44,349 nucleotides of DNA from PFJX01 sp038215555 (GTDB taxonomy: Bacteria; Pseudomonadota; Gammaproteobacteria; Burkholderiales; Thiobacillaceae), in assembly GCA_038215555.1 (NCBI GenBank), contig JBBQQT010000009.1, forward strand, positions 1-44,349, written 5' to 3'. A model generated the notes under the pieces. The model was not told where the DNA came from and did not search any database. It saw only the letters and a program-made list of their open reading frames with translations. Position numbers and translations under genes: made by a program. Of this stretch, positions 1-8,092 are shown in pieces. The number at the start of each line of letters is the position of its first letter. The stretch's first letter is position 1.

Positions 1-906
1 GACGTCCGTTTCGCCGATTACCGCCAGCCTGACAGCTTCGAGGCGCTGATCGACGAGCGCACCAAGGCGATCTTCTGCGAGTCGGTCGGCAACCCGCTCG
101 GCAACGTCACCGACTTCGAAAAACTGGCTGAACTGGCGCACGCGCACGGTATACCGCTGATCGTCGACAACACCGTGCCGACGCCGTATCTGTGCCGGCC
201 GTTCGAACACGGCGCCGACATCGTCGTGCATGCGCTGACCAAGTACCTCGGCGGCCATGGCAACAGCATCGGCGGCATGATCGTCGACTCCGGCAAATTC
301 CCCTGGGCCGAACATAAAGTGCGCTTCGCCCGCCTGAACGAGCCGGATGCGTCCTACCACGGCGTCGTTTACACCGAAGCGCTCGGCGCCGCCGCCTTCA
401 TCGGCCGCGCTCGCGTCGTGCCGCTGCGCAACATGGGCGCGGCGATCTCGCCGTTCAACAGCTTCCTGATCCTGCAAGGTATCGAAACCCTGCATCTGCG
501 CATGGACCGCATCTGCGAAAACGCCCAGCACATCGCGGAAAAATTGCGCGCGCATCCGCAAGTCTCCTGGGTGCAATACGCCGGTCTGTCCGACTCGCCG
601 TTCAAACCGCTGGCCGACAAATACATGGGCGGCAAGGCCTCCGGCATCGTCTCCTTCGGCATCAAGGGCGGCCGCGAAGCCGGCGCGAAGTTCATCGACG
701 CGCTCAACCTGATCGTCCGCCTGGTCAACATCGGCGACGCCAAGAGCCTGGCCTGCCACCCGGCCACCACCACGCACCGCCAACTGTCGCCGGAAGAATT
801 GGCCAAGGCGGGCGTGTCGGAAGACTTGGTGCGGCTGTCGATCGGCATCGAGCATATCGACGACCTGATGGCGGATATCGAGCAGGCCTTGAACGCGGCG
901 AATTAA
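1..906 (+). CDS. metY: O-acetylhomoserine sulfhydrylase, 3' part (PLP enzyme)
   Basis: The frame is open from the first base and ends with TAA at 904-906, giving 301 residues. The family is about 430 residues long, so roughly the first 125 are missing. It is a Cys/Met-metabolism PLP enzyme of the O-acetylhomoserine aminocarboxypropyltransferase type, which makes homocysteine from O-acetylhomoserine and sulfide in the cytoplasm. Visible landmarks are VDNTVPTP (Asp56 of the fragment, expected to contact the PLP ring nitrogen) and HALTKYLGGHG (Lys81, the Schiff-base lysine). The C-terminus has the conserved SLACHPATTTH segment, typical of this branch rather than cystathionine synthases. A strong terminator follows. 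metK, about 2.5 kb downstream on the other strand, acts two steps later in the same pathway. Confidence 0.93.
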   Translation, partial: DVRFADYRQPDSFEALIDERTKAIFCESVGNPLGNVTDFEKLAELAHAHGIPLIVDNTVPTPYLCRPFEHGADIVVHALTKYLGGHGNSIGGMIVDSGKFPWAEHKVRFARLNEPDASYHGVVYTEALGAAAFIGRARVVPLRNMGAAISPFNSFLILQGIETLHLRMDRICENAQHIAEKLRAHPQVSWVQYAGLSDSPFKPLADKYMGGKASGIVSFGIKGGREAGAKFIDALNLIVRLVNIGDAKSLACHPATTTHRQLSPEELAKAGVSEDLVRLSIGIEHIDDLMADIEQALNAAN

Positions 907-920
907 GCTGTCGGCTTGAA

Positions 921-956
921 GCAAAACGGCCCACTAAAGCGGGCCGTTTTGCTTTT
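921..956 (+). terminator. Rho-independent terminator of the sulfhydrylase gene
   Basis: A perfect 12-bp stem (gcaaaacggccc at 921-932 paired with 941-952) encloses an 8-nt loop and is followed by TTTT at 953-956. It starts 14 nt after the stop codon. Its A-rich outer arm could also serve transcription from the opposite side. The rest of the gap, 957-1167, shows no gene I can support. Confidence 0.9.
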
Positions 957-1167
957 CGGCTAATTGCCATCCAGCGAAAGATCGAAGACGTTACGGTTTT
1001 TTACCTGAAGTGAATGGCTGGTTTCGACCCGGAAGAGACGCTCTGCCTTTGGCGTCATGGATGACAGGTTCCAGAGATTGAGCCGCCATTGACGCGAGGA
1101 TCGTCGCTGACGGCTTATCGGCCATTTCAGACGGACAGGCGGTGACGATGAGTTGGGTGAACGTCAG

Positions 1168-1183
1168 TGAATAGCGCTATTCA
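1168..1183. repeat. 16-bp perfect palindrome over the SecB-like stop codon
   Basis: The sequence tgaatagcgctattca is its own reverse complement. It covers the TGA stop (1181-1183) of the minus-strand SecB-like gene. There is no T-tract, so a terminator role is uncertain. It could also be a protein-binding site. Confidence 0.5.
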
Positions 1184-1708
1184 GCTCGTAATTTTCTTGC
1201 GCGGGCGTGGCTGCGCCTTCTTCTGGTTCGCTTTTGAAACGCGATACATCGGCACGGTAACAATGGGCAGGCCCAAGCGGCCGCAACTCGATTGCACATA
1301 TTCGCGCCAATATGGCCAAACATGATAGCCAACATGCTGTTTCGAGAAGGCGTCCTTGGCTTCATCACTGATACACGCACCCGGTTTGACCAAGTATTCA
1401 GCCACGAAGGTTGCGCTGATTTCCACCACTACACCTGAAGCCGGGTCGTCACCTTGCATCAGGCCGGGGTCGGAAAGACGCAGGCCGCAATTGAAATGAA
1501 CCTTGAACAGCAGGTGCGTTTCGCCTGTCTTGTCGTCCTGCACGGCAAGATCGTTAAGCAGGGTAGTGCCGGCCCGTGTTTGGACGATCAAGTCTTTATC
1601 GCCCAGGCGGGGGTCGAAATCATCGTGTTGCTTGATCGTGGTGCTGCGCAAGAAGACGCCTTGCACGCCCAGATTTTCAATGGCTTCGTCGATCGGGTTC
1701 GTGCTCAT
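1181..1708 (-). CDS. SecB-like chaperone of a toxin-antitoxin-chaperone operon
   Basis: The protein is 175 residues; E. coli SecB is 155 and the mycobacterial TAC chaperone Rv1957 about 180. The C-terminal half has the SecB layout: a beta-rich stretch, then WPYWREYVQSSCGRLGLP and a final VPMY, matching the FPYAR-E...R-FP-L-PVNF end of SecB. The start is the ATG at 1708, one base after the TAG of the antitoxin gene, so translation is probably coupled. An upstream in-frame ATG at 1789 lies deep inside the antitoxin gene and is less likely. As the third gene after a RelE-like toxin and an HTH antitoxin, it should protect the antitoxin from aggregation and proteolysis. The tail is lysine/arginine-rich. 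A housekeeping SecB is less likely because of the sequence divergence and the linkage. Confidence 0.8.
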   Translation of the reverse strand: MSTNPIDEAIENLGVQGVFLRSTTIKQHDDFDPRLGDKDLIVQTRAGTTLLNDLAVQDDKTGETHLLFKVHFNCGLRLSDPGLMQGDDPASGVVVEISATFVAEYLVKPGACISDEAKDAFSKQHVGYHVWPYWREYVQSSCGRLGLPIVTVPMYRVSKANQKKAQPRPRKKITS

Positions 1709-1709
1709 G

Positions 1710-2102
1710 CTACATGGCCTCTTGCCATTCAACGCCGTCATTGGCTGCCATGTATTCAAAACTCCCGGGCCGGAATGATCTTGCGACATAGATCACATGG
1801 CCGCTTGGTTCCCAGTCTTCATCCGCTTGGCGGTATTCCGAAAGCTTGATTGCCACCTTCTGGCCCAGCGAGTGGGAGATATCCGCCAGTGTGCGCAAGG
1901 TCATGTTGCGGCTACCGTTGAGCAGTTGGGTAATGTTCGCTTTACTGGTGCCAAGCAGGGCGGCAAGGTCTGTCTTGGTTATGCCTTTGCGCTCCATCAC
2001 CGCCCAGATTTCCTCGGCGGCATCGATAATTAGGCTTTCTTCGGCAAACAGTCGTTGGTTGAAATCTGATGCGCTAAGCCAGGTTTTGGTGCTGGTGTTC
2101 AT
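1710..2102 (-). CDS. HigA-type HTH antitoxin with C-terminal extension
   Basis: The protein is 130 residues. A Cro/C1-type helix-turn-helix spans about residues 35-80 (KTDLAALLGTSKANITQLLNG). The remaining roughly 45 residues carry spaced aromatics (DWEPSG, VIYVARSF, FEYM, VEW). TAC antitoxins carry such a tail as a chaperone-addiction segment bound by the SecB-like partner. I infer the same here. The chosen ATG at 2102 lies 10 nt after the toxin stop. The ATG at 2132 would overlap the toxin gene. The protein should neutralise the upstream toxin and autorepress the operon. Confidence 0.82.
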   Translation of the reverse strand: MNTSTKTWLSASDFNQRLFAEESLIIDAAEEIWAVMERKGITKTDLAALLGTSKANITQLLNGSRNMTLRTLADISHSLGQKVAIKLSEYRQADEDWEPSGHVIYVARSFRPGSFEYMAANDGVEWQEAM

Positions 2103-2112
2103 GGCGTTCTCG

Positions 2113-2469
2113 CTAAGGATGGTTCGGATCATGGTGTTTGCGGTTGCTGAGCATGCGTGTTTTGTCTTCGGTGGCTAGCTTGGGCCAGGTCTTGTAGATG
2201 AAGTGACTGATCATGAAAACGCCGCGTTGTTCCGAGTGATACCAGCCATAGGCCCTTAATCCACAGCGTGCCTTGATGGCGAAAAACTTGTCACCTTGCG
2301 AGTTGAACTGATCCGGCGAGCGCAACTTTCCGAAATCAGCCAGCCTTAGCGCTAGCGCACGCAATTGCGCTTCACAGGCTGGGGTGGCGTGCGCCGCCGC
2401 GACCAGCCAGCTTGATTCCGCGTCAGGCGTTTGATCAATGCGAAGCAGCTTTCCCTTGCAAAATAGCAA
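2113..2469 (-). CDS. RelE/HigB-like toxin, first gene of the TAC operon
   Basis: The protein is about 118 residues and appears intact. The central block FFAIKARCGLRAYGWY, followed by VFMISHFIYKTWPKL and a basic end, resembles the RelE/ParE-superfamily toxins related to Gp49/HigB, probably ribosome-dependent mRNA nucleases. The toxin-first order is the HigBA arrangement. The frame opens with TTG at 2469; there is no in-frame ATG upstream before a stop and no clear Shine-Dalgarno sequence, so the true start is uncertain. The gene is 10 nt from the antitoxin gene. Confidence 0.72.
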   Translation of the reverse strand: MLFCKGKLLRIDQTPDAESSWLVAAAHATPACEAQLRALALRLADFGKLRSPDQFNSQGDKFFAIKARCGLRAYGWYHSEQRGVFMISHFIYKTWPKLATEDKTRMLSNRKHHDPNHP

Positions 2470-2470
2470 G

Positions 2471-2490
2471 TGTGTTAATTTATGTGTTAA
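2471..2490. promoter_or_regulatory. Direct repeat upstream of the TAC operon, candidate antitoxin operator
   Basis: The octamer tgtgttaa occurs at 2471-2478 and again at 2483-2490, 12 bp start to start and so about one helical turn apart. It lies directly upstream of the toxin start in an AT-rich patch. That is where a HigA-type repressor would bind. From 2491 to about 2780 I see no gene, only short fragments around 2580-2625 with two copies of a gggaca word. Confidence 0.45.
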
Positions 2491-2799
2491 CTATTTGGTT
2501 GAGTTGGGGGCGAATATTTCGCCCTGTTGTTTGCGAGCAAATCAGCACCGACTAGGGTGCCTGACGCTGATTTCAATTTTTTCGGGACATGGTAACTAAA
2601 CGGTATTCGGGACAGGTACACATTTCCTATCTTTTGTTTATCAGTTCAGTCGTAAAGCGACCGTCCGTTTCGGCCGATCTTGAGACGGTCGCCGCACCTC
2701 GGCTGAACTTCCGCTGCTGGCCGGCAGCACTCGTTTGCGTATCCTTTGATCGGCCCCACCACACATAACGTGTACAGCAGTTATACGGAGGCCGCAGCC

Positions 2800-3036
2800 A
2801 TGAATTTCAATCTCTACCTCGACGCCGAAACCGGTCAACAGCTCAATCTTGTGGCCAAGCAGGTGGGTGAGAATCGCAATGCCCTGGTTCGCCGGGCGGT
2901 AAGCGAGTGGTTGAACCGACATGGCAAACCACAATGGCCTGATGAAGTGCTCACCTTCCGGGGTATGGCCGACGTGCCCCCGTTCGAGGCCGACAGAGAC
3001 AGCATCAAGCAGCCAGTCGCCGATCCGCTGGCATGA
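2800..3036 (+). CDS. vapB: VapB-like antitoxin (ribbon-helix-helix type)
   Basis: The protein is 78 residues. It starts at ATG 2800 after an RBS (cggag, 2786-2790); a longer in-frame start at 2746 has no RBS. The N-terminus MNFNLYLDAETGQQLN, with the helix GENRNALVRRAVSEWL, fits a CopG/RHH-type DNA-binding antitoxin. The C-terminal part (about residues 45-78) would wrap the toxin. It overlaps the following toxin gene by ATGA, the usual vapBC arrangement. The antitoxin frame is complete although its toxin is truncated. Confidence 0.8.
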   Translation: MNFNLYLDAETGQQLNLVAKQVGENRNALVRRAVSEWLNRHGKPQWPDEVLTFRGMADVPPFEADRDSIKQPVADPLA

Positions 3037-3305
3037 GGTATCTGCTCGATACCTGCACGGTCTCCGATTTCGTCAAGGGCCACCCGAACGTCCTGGCGCG
3101 CATCAAAGCCACGCCGCCGAACCTGATCGTTGTATCTGTGCTGACGCGCATGGAGGTGGATTACGGCCTCGCGCTCAACGCCGAGCGGGCAAGAAGGCTG
3201 ACTCCCATACTGGATGCCTTCTTCTCGCTGGCTTCCTCCAGCCATGGCATACGCCTCACCCGCCACATATTCGTGGCGAACCGGTGCAACTTCCTCAAAG
3301 GCTAG
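3033..3305 (+). pseudogene. vapC: Truncated VapC (PIN-domain toxin) running into foreign sequence
   Basis: The start overlaps vapB by ATGA. The first 65 or so residues are a normal VapC N-terminus: MRYLLDTCTVSDF with the first catalytic Asp6, and SVLTRMEVDYG with the second acidic residue. VapC proteins run to about 130 residues and need one or two further acidic residues in the C-terminal half. After about base 3228 the reading frame continues only as antisense of an Uma2-family gene and stops at 3303-3305 after 90 residues. The PIN active site is therefore incomplete and nuclease activity is unlikely. The junction points to a deletion or recombination. Confidence 0.82.
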
Positions 3306-3347
3306 GTATTCGACTTCGGTCAGGCTGTGTTTTTCAGCAAGCAGCAT
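3228..3347 (-). pseudogene. 5' remnant of an Uma2-family (DUF820) endonuclease gene
   Basis: On the minus strand about 40 codons read MLLAEKHSLTEVEYLAFEEV followed by RHEYVAGEAYAMAGGS, a clear N-terminus of the Uma2 family of predicted restriction-like nucleases (normally about 190 residues). Similarity ends where vapC begins, near 3228. Only the start codon end survives, so the piece is non-functional. It sits immediately downstream of metK. Confidence 0.75.
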
Positions 3348-3392
3348 GATTCATTCCTCTATTCAAAGCCAGACCGAGTTTACCTGTGACGC

Positions 3393-4586
<1,194 letters not shown>

Positions 4587-4592
4587 GGTGTG

Positions 4593-4659
4593 GCTCCTGT
4601 GTGATTCCCCGTTGGTTGATCGGCTTGTTTGTTCAACGTACGACTCCGGGGACAGGAGC
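4593..4659 (-). promoter_or_regulatory. Structured metK leader that can sequester the ribosome-binding site
   Basis: Read on the minus strand, gctcctgt (+ strand 4652-4659) can pair perfectly over 8 bp with acaggagc (+ strand 4593-4600), which contains the metK Shine-Dalgarno. A second 5-bp helix follows (4607-4611 with 4647-4651) after a small bulge. A third small helix, gttga/tcaac, is possible inside (4615-4619 with 4633-4637). The arrangement is what a translational SAM-responsive or other feedback element would look like. I do not recognise it as a named riboswitch class. Confidence 0.5.
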
Positions 4660-4695
4660 TGGACGCTTTAGCTGAATTTATATCCCGCCCGCAAG

Positions 4696-4725
4696 TTGTC
4701 TGGATTAACGCGGCGGCTGGATAAT
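4696..4725 (+). promoter_or_regulatory. Candidate sigma-70 promoter for the acyltransferase genes
   Basis: TTGTCT (4696-4701) and GATAAT (4720-4725) are separated by 18 bp. This is the best sigma-70-like pair in the divergent metK/acyltransferase intergenic region. It would place the transcript start about 30 nt before the TTG start at 4761. Confidence 0.45.
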
Positions 4726-4760
4726 TCTAGGGGTCCACCTTCCTTCAGGTCAAACCCGCC

Positions 4761-5606
4761 TTGCTTTTATTTCTCCGTGTCTTTGCGTTGCTGCCCTTGC
4801 CGTTGGTACATTTTCTTGGCGTGTTGCTGGGTTTGCTGAGTTTGCTGCGGCCGCGCCATCGCCAGGTCATCGCGGATAATCTGCGTCAAGCCGGTTTGTA
4901 TTCGCCCGGATTGCTGGTCAAAACCAGCATTGAGTTCGGCAAGGGGCTGGCTGAATTAATGCCGATCTGGCTGCGTCCGCTTGATGAAGTGACTGGCTGG
5001 GTGCGCGAGGTGCAGGGTTGGGAACATGTCGATGCGGCGCGTGCAGCGGGCAAAGGTTTGATCGTGCTGGGGCCGCATCTGGGTTGCCTGGAACTGGCAG
5101 GCTTGTATCTCGCCGCGCGTCTGCCGATCACCGCGCTGTATCGTGCCCCGCGTCAGGCCTGGGCGCATAAGTTGATGCAATCCGGCCGCAATCGGGGCCA
5201 GGCGAAAATGGTGGAACCCAACCTGGGTGGCGTGCGCGCCTTGTTGACGGCGCTGAAACACAATGAAGCGGCCTGGGTGCTGCCGGATCAAAAGGCGAAT
5301 AAAGGCGAGGGCGCCTGGGCGCCTTGGTTTGGGCGCTGGGCTTATATGCCGACGCTGTTGTACCGGCTGGCGGGGGCTTCCGGCGCCGAGCCGTTGTTGT
5401 TCTACTGCGAGCGGTTGGGTTGGGGACGTGGCTATCGCTTGATCATTGAACCGCTGCCGGCATTGCCAGGGGAAACCAAGGTGGCTATGCGTATTGTCAA
5501 TCTGGCGTTGGAGGCATCAGTGCGCCGCATTCCGGAACAGTATTTGTGGAGTTACCGGTTGCATCGACTGAATGCCAATGAAACTCCACCACAGGAACTG
5601 CCATGA
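4761..5606 (+). CDS. LpxL/HtrB-family acyltransferase (first copy)
   Basis: The 281-residue protein belongs to the lipid A biosynthesis lauroyl/myristoyl acyltransferase family, at the inner face of the inner membrane. An N-terminal hydrophobic stretch (1-30) is followed by the family's RHRQVIADNLRQA element. The catalytic HX4E is GPHLGCLE (His106, Glu111), with a later VLPDQKANKGEGAWAPWFG substrate-side block. No ATG exists near the N-terminus; the start is TTG 4761, 10 nt after aggt. The stop overlaps the next gene by ATGA, so the two are co-translated. The acyl donor and exact acceptor cannot be read from the sequence. Confidence 0.88.
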   Translation: MLLFLRVFALLPLPLVHFLGVLLGLLSLLRPRHRQVIADNLRQAGLYSPGLLVKTSIEFGKGLAELMPIWLRPLDEVTGWVREVQGWEHVDAARAAGKGLIVLGPHLGCLELAGLYLAARLPITALYRAPRQAWAHKLMQSGRNRGQAKMVEPNLGGVRALLTALKHNEAAWVLPDQKANKGEGAWAPWFGRWAYMPTLLYRLAGASGAEPLLFYCERLGWGRGYRLIIEPLPALPGETKVAMRIVNLALEASVRRIPEQYLWSYRLHRLNANETPPQELP

Positions 5607-6472
5607 GAATTCTGGGAATCGTAACGCTCTGGCTGCTCTGGCGCCTGCTGTCAACGCGGGCGCTAGGCTGGGCAGGGGAACGGCTAGGCAGCGTGTTATC
5701 CGTATTGGCGCGCGGACGTCGGCACGTCGTGGAGACCAATCTGCGCTGCTGTTTTCCGGAGCTGGATGCGACGGCGCGGCATGATTTGATGAAGCGGCAC
5801 TTCCGCGCTTTTGGGCGGGCGGCGTTACTGGAAACGATCTGTTGGTGGGGCGACCGCGCTGACATCGAGGGTCTGGTGCGTATCGAAGGCATGGAAAACC
5901 TCGCCCCGCATCGCGGCAAGCCGCTGATTTTGTTCACCCCCCACTTTGTCGGCGTCAGTGTCGGCGGTATTCGGCTGACCTGTGAACTCGCGCCAATGGT
6001 CGATATCTACAGCCCGATCAAAAACCCATTGCTGAATGCCCTGGTGCACCGCGCTCGCCAGCGCTTCGGCGCATCCGAGCTGTACAGCCGCGCGGAGGGC
6101 ATTCGTCCGGTGCTCAAGGCGATCAAGCGCGGCCTGCCTTTTTACTATCTGCCGGACATGGATTACGGCCGCAAGGACGCGATCTTTGTGCCTTTCTTTG
6201 GCGTTTCCGCCGCCACCATCACCGGGTTGTCCCGCATTGCGCGCGCCAGCGGCGCGATGGTTGTGCCCTGTATCACGCGGCAGGAAGCCGGCGGCTATGT
6301 GATGCGGTTCTATCCGGCCTGGGACAATTTCCCGACCGACGATGTCGAGGCGGATACGCGCCGCATGAATGCCTTTCTGGAAGACCGTATTCGGGAAATG
6401 CCGGAGCAGTATTTCTGGGTGCACAAGCGCTTTAAAACGCGCCCTGTGGGCGAAGCGAGTTTGTATGGATGA
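5603..6472 (+). CDS. LpxL/HtrB-family acyltransferase (second copy) with altered HX4D
   Basis: This 289-residue paralogue of the preceding gene overlaps it by 4 nt. The family features are present: a hydrophobic N-terminus, RRHVVETNLRCCFPEL, YLPDMDYGRKDAIFVPFFG and EQYFWVHKRFKTRP. The usual catalytic HX4D/E is TPHFVGVSVGG here: His114 is kept but the acidic residue is Ser119. The enzyme may be weak, may use another base, or may have a different acceptor. Its 3' end overlaps the acetyltransferase gene by 8 nt, so it belongs to one transcription unit running to about 7889. Confidence 0.87.
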   Translation: MRILGIVTLWLLWRLLSTRALGWAGERLGSVLSVLARGRRHVVETNLRCCFPELDATARHDLMKRHFRAFGRAALLETICWWGDRADIEGLVRIEGMENLAPHRGKPLILFTPHFVGVSVGGIRLTCELAPMVDIYSPIKNPLLNALVHRARQRFGASELYSRAEGIRPVLKAIKRGLPFYYLPDMDYGRKDAIFVPFFGVSAATITGLSRIARASGAMVVPCITRQEAGGYVMRFYPAWDNFPTDDVEADTRRMNAFLEDRIREMPEQYFWVHKRFKTRPVGEASLYG

Positions 6473-6965
6473 AATCGAAATCAGCCCGCTGCGCATCGAT
6501 GAGGTCGAAGCCCTGGTTGAACTGGCTGGCTGTATCTGGCGCGCGCACTATCCGGGCATCATTTCGCTGGAACAGATCGACCACATGCTGGAACAGCGTT
6601 ACCGGCCGGTGCTGGTGCGTCAGTTCATGGCGCGTGGCGACCTCTGGCTGGCGGCACGGGCGGCCGGCGAACTGGTCGGTTTTGCCCACGGCCATCCGCT
6701 CGCCGAGGCTGATTACAAACTCGACAAGCTCTATGTCGATCTCGACTGGCAGCGCCAGGGCATCGGTGGCGCGTTGATCAACGAAGTCGCGGTGCGGGCC
6801 AGTCGGCGCGGGTTTTCGCGTCTGGTGCTGCGGGTTAACCGGCAAAACCAGCAAGCGATCGACGCGTATTTGAAACAAGGCTTCACCGTTGCCACGATTC
6901 ACCTGGAAGACATCGGCGGCGGCCACGTGATGGACGATTATGTGATGACCAAGGACCTGACATGA
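6465..6965 (+). CDS. GNAT-family N-acetyltransferase
   Basis: The protein is 166 residues from ATG 6465, which overlaps the acyltransferase stop. The acetyl-CoA binding motif A is clear in the second half: KLYVDLDWQRQGIGGALINE, where QRQGIG is the Q/RxxGxG/A pyrophosphate loop. It is followed by a RIML-like LVLRVNRQNQQAIDAYLKQGF segment. A single GNAT domain fills the protein, so the substrate cannot be named. It is co-transcribed with lipid acyltransferases and a CoA-binding protein (4-nt overlap downstream). Confidence 0.87.
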   Translation: MDEIEISPLRIDEVEALVELAGCIWRAHYPGIISLEQIDHMLEQRYRPVLVRQFMARGDLWLAARAAGELVGFAHGHPLAEADYKLDKLYVDLDWQRQGIGGALINEVAVRASRRGFSRLVLRVNRQNQQAIDAYLKQGFTVATIHLEDIGGGHVMDDYVMTKDLT

Positions 6966-7378
6966 ACTTCAAGAATCCCGATCCTGCTGAAATCAAGGCG
7001 CTGTTGCAGCGCGTCAAGATCATCGCCGTGGTCGGCCTGTCGCCGAAACCCGATCGACCCAGTTTCGGCGTCTCGCAAGCCATGCAACGCTTCGGCTATC
7101 GCATCGTCCCGGTGCGCCCAGCGCTGGATTCGGCCTTGGGCGAGAAGGCGTATGCCAGGCTGGCCGATATTCCGTTTCCGGTCGATCTGGTCAATGTCTT
7201 CCGTGAATCGGCGGCGATTCCCGGTGTGGTTGAAGAAGCCTTGGCGATCAACGCACCGGCGATCTGGATCCAGGAAGGCATCGTGCATGAGGCAGCCGCG
7301 GAAAAGGCGCGCGCCGCCGGTCTGACGGTGGTGATGGATCGCTGCATTTACAAAGACTTCATGCGCTACATGCCGTGA
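6962..7378 (+). CDS. CoA-binding domain protein (YccU-like)
   Basis: The 138-residue protein is a single CoA-binding Rossmann domain of the YccU type. The start KIIAVVGLSPKPDRPSFGVSQ carries the glycine-rich nucleotide loop, and YRIVPVRP plus PAIWIQEGIVHEAA follow at the expected places. These are stand-alone relatives of the succinyl-CoA synthetase alpha N-terminal domain with no established reaction. The gene starts inside the end of the GNAT gene (ATGA overlap). Confidence 0.88.
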   Translation: MNFKNPDPAEIKALLQRVKIIAVVGLSPKPDRPSFGVSQAMQRFGYRIVPVRPALDSALGEKAYARLADIPFPVDLVNVFRESAAIPGVVEEALAINAPAIWIQEGIVHEAAAEKARAAGLTVVMDRCIYKDFMRYMP

Positions 7379-7388
7379 TGGTGTCGGC

Positions 7389-7889
7389 ATGAACCTGGAA
7401 ACCTGGGAGTTGCTGTCCTACGTGGTTACGGTAGTCGGCTTGCCGTTTGCCATCGCGGCGTATTTTTTTGATCAGCGCAAGGAGCGCGAGAACGAGGAAG
7501 AGGCGATCTGGCAACAACTATCCGATGCCTATATTGATTTCCTGGAAATCGTGCTGGCCAATTCCGACCTGAAATTGCGCAGTCAGACCTCGACGCCAAA
7601 CCTCACCGATGAGCAGCGCGAGCGCAAGTGGGTGGTGTTCGACATGCTGATTTCGCTGTTCGAACGCGCCTATCTGCTCGCCTATGAACCCGAGATGGAC
7701 GAAAAGCAGGATCGGCGCTGGCATTCGTGGGATGACTACATGCGCGAGTGGTGCCAGCGTGTGGAATTTCGTACCCATTTGCCTGAGTTGCTGCGTGGCG
7801 AAGACCCGGATTTCGCCCATTACATCCTGCGCCTGGCGCAAGAGGAGTCATCCTTGACACAGCAGTTGACCACTCCTCAGCCCTCTTGA
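7389..7889 (+). CDS. Conserved membrane-anchored hypothetical protein
   Basis: The protein is 166 residues. One transmembrane segment is near the N-terminus (LLSYVVTVVGLPFAIAAYFF, about 9-28). It is followed by a charged DQRKERENEEEA linker and a soluble helical region rich in Trp, Glu and Arg, presumably cytoplasmic. I do not recognise a catalytic motif. The start is 10 nt after the CoA-binding gene. It is the last gene of the unit before a long inverted repeat. Confidence 0.7.
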   Translation: MNLETWELLSYVVTVVGLPFAIAAYFFDQRKERENEEEAIWQQLSDAYIDFLEIVLANSDLKLRSQTSTPNLTDEQRERKWVVFDMLISLFERAYLLAYEPEMDEKQDRRWHSWDDYMREWCQRVEFRTHLPELLRGEDPDFAHYILRLAQEESSLTQQLTTPQPS

Positions 7890-7950
7890 AGTCGACAAGG
7901 CATTTGATGGATTTTTCTCCGATAGCCGTCGCCTGTTGCGTGAGTCCGCT

Positions 7951-8071
7951 ACGCGTCCGATTACGGGGTGGAGAAGCCGTCTGGCTGCGTTGCTCCTCCT
8001 CGCCATGCCTGGGGGCATGACTCGTTGTCGCGCCTTGCCAGCCAACTTCTCCACCCCATACTCGGACGCGT
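7951..8071. repeat. 121-bp long inverted repeat (intergenic hairpin element)
   Basis: The arms acgcgtccga..gagaag (7951-7976) and cttctc..cggacgcgt (8046-8071) are 26 bp and complementary with three mismatches. The interior contains smaller palindromes, including catgcc/ggcatg near 8010-8020. The element ends 21 nt before the next start codon. It looks like a dispersed intergenic element rather than a simple terminator. Confidence 0.75.
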
Positions 8072-8092
8072 TCAAGCGCCGTCTCAAGGATC

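Noticed and set aside
1454..1849. 131-codon plus-strand frame over the SecB-like and antitoxin genes
   Set aside because: It is antisense to two overlapping minus-strand genes with strong family matches.
2641..2934. 97-codon minus-strand frame upstream of and inside vapB
   Set aside because: It is antisense to vapB and has no motif.
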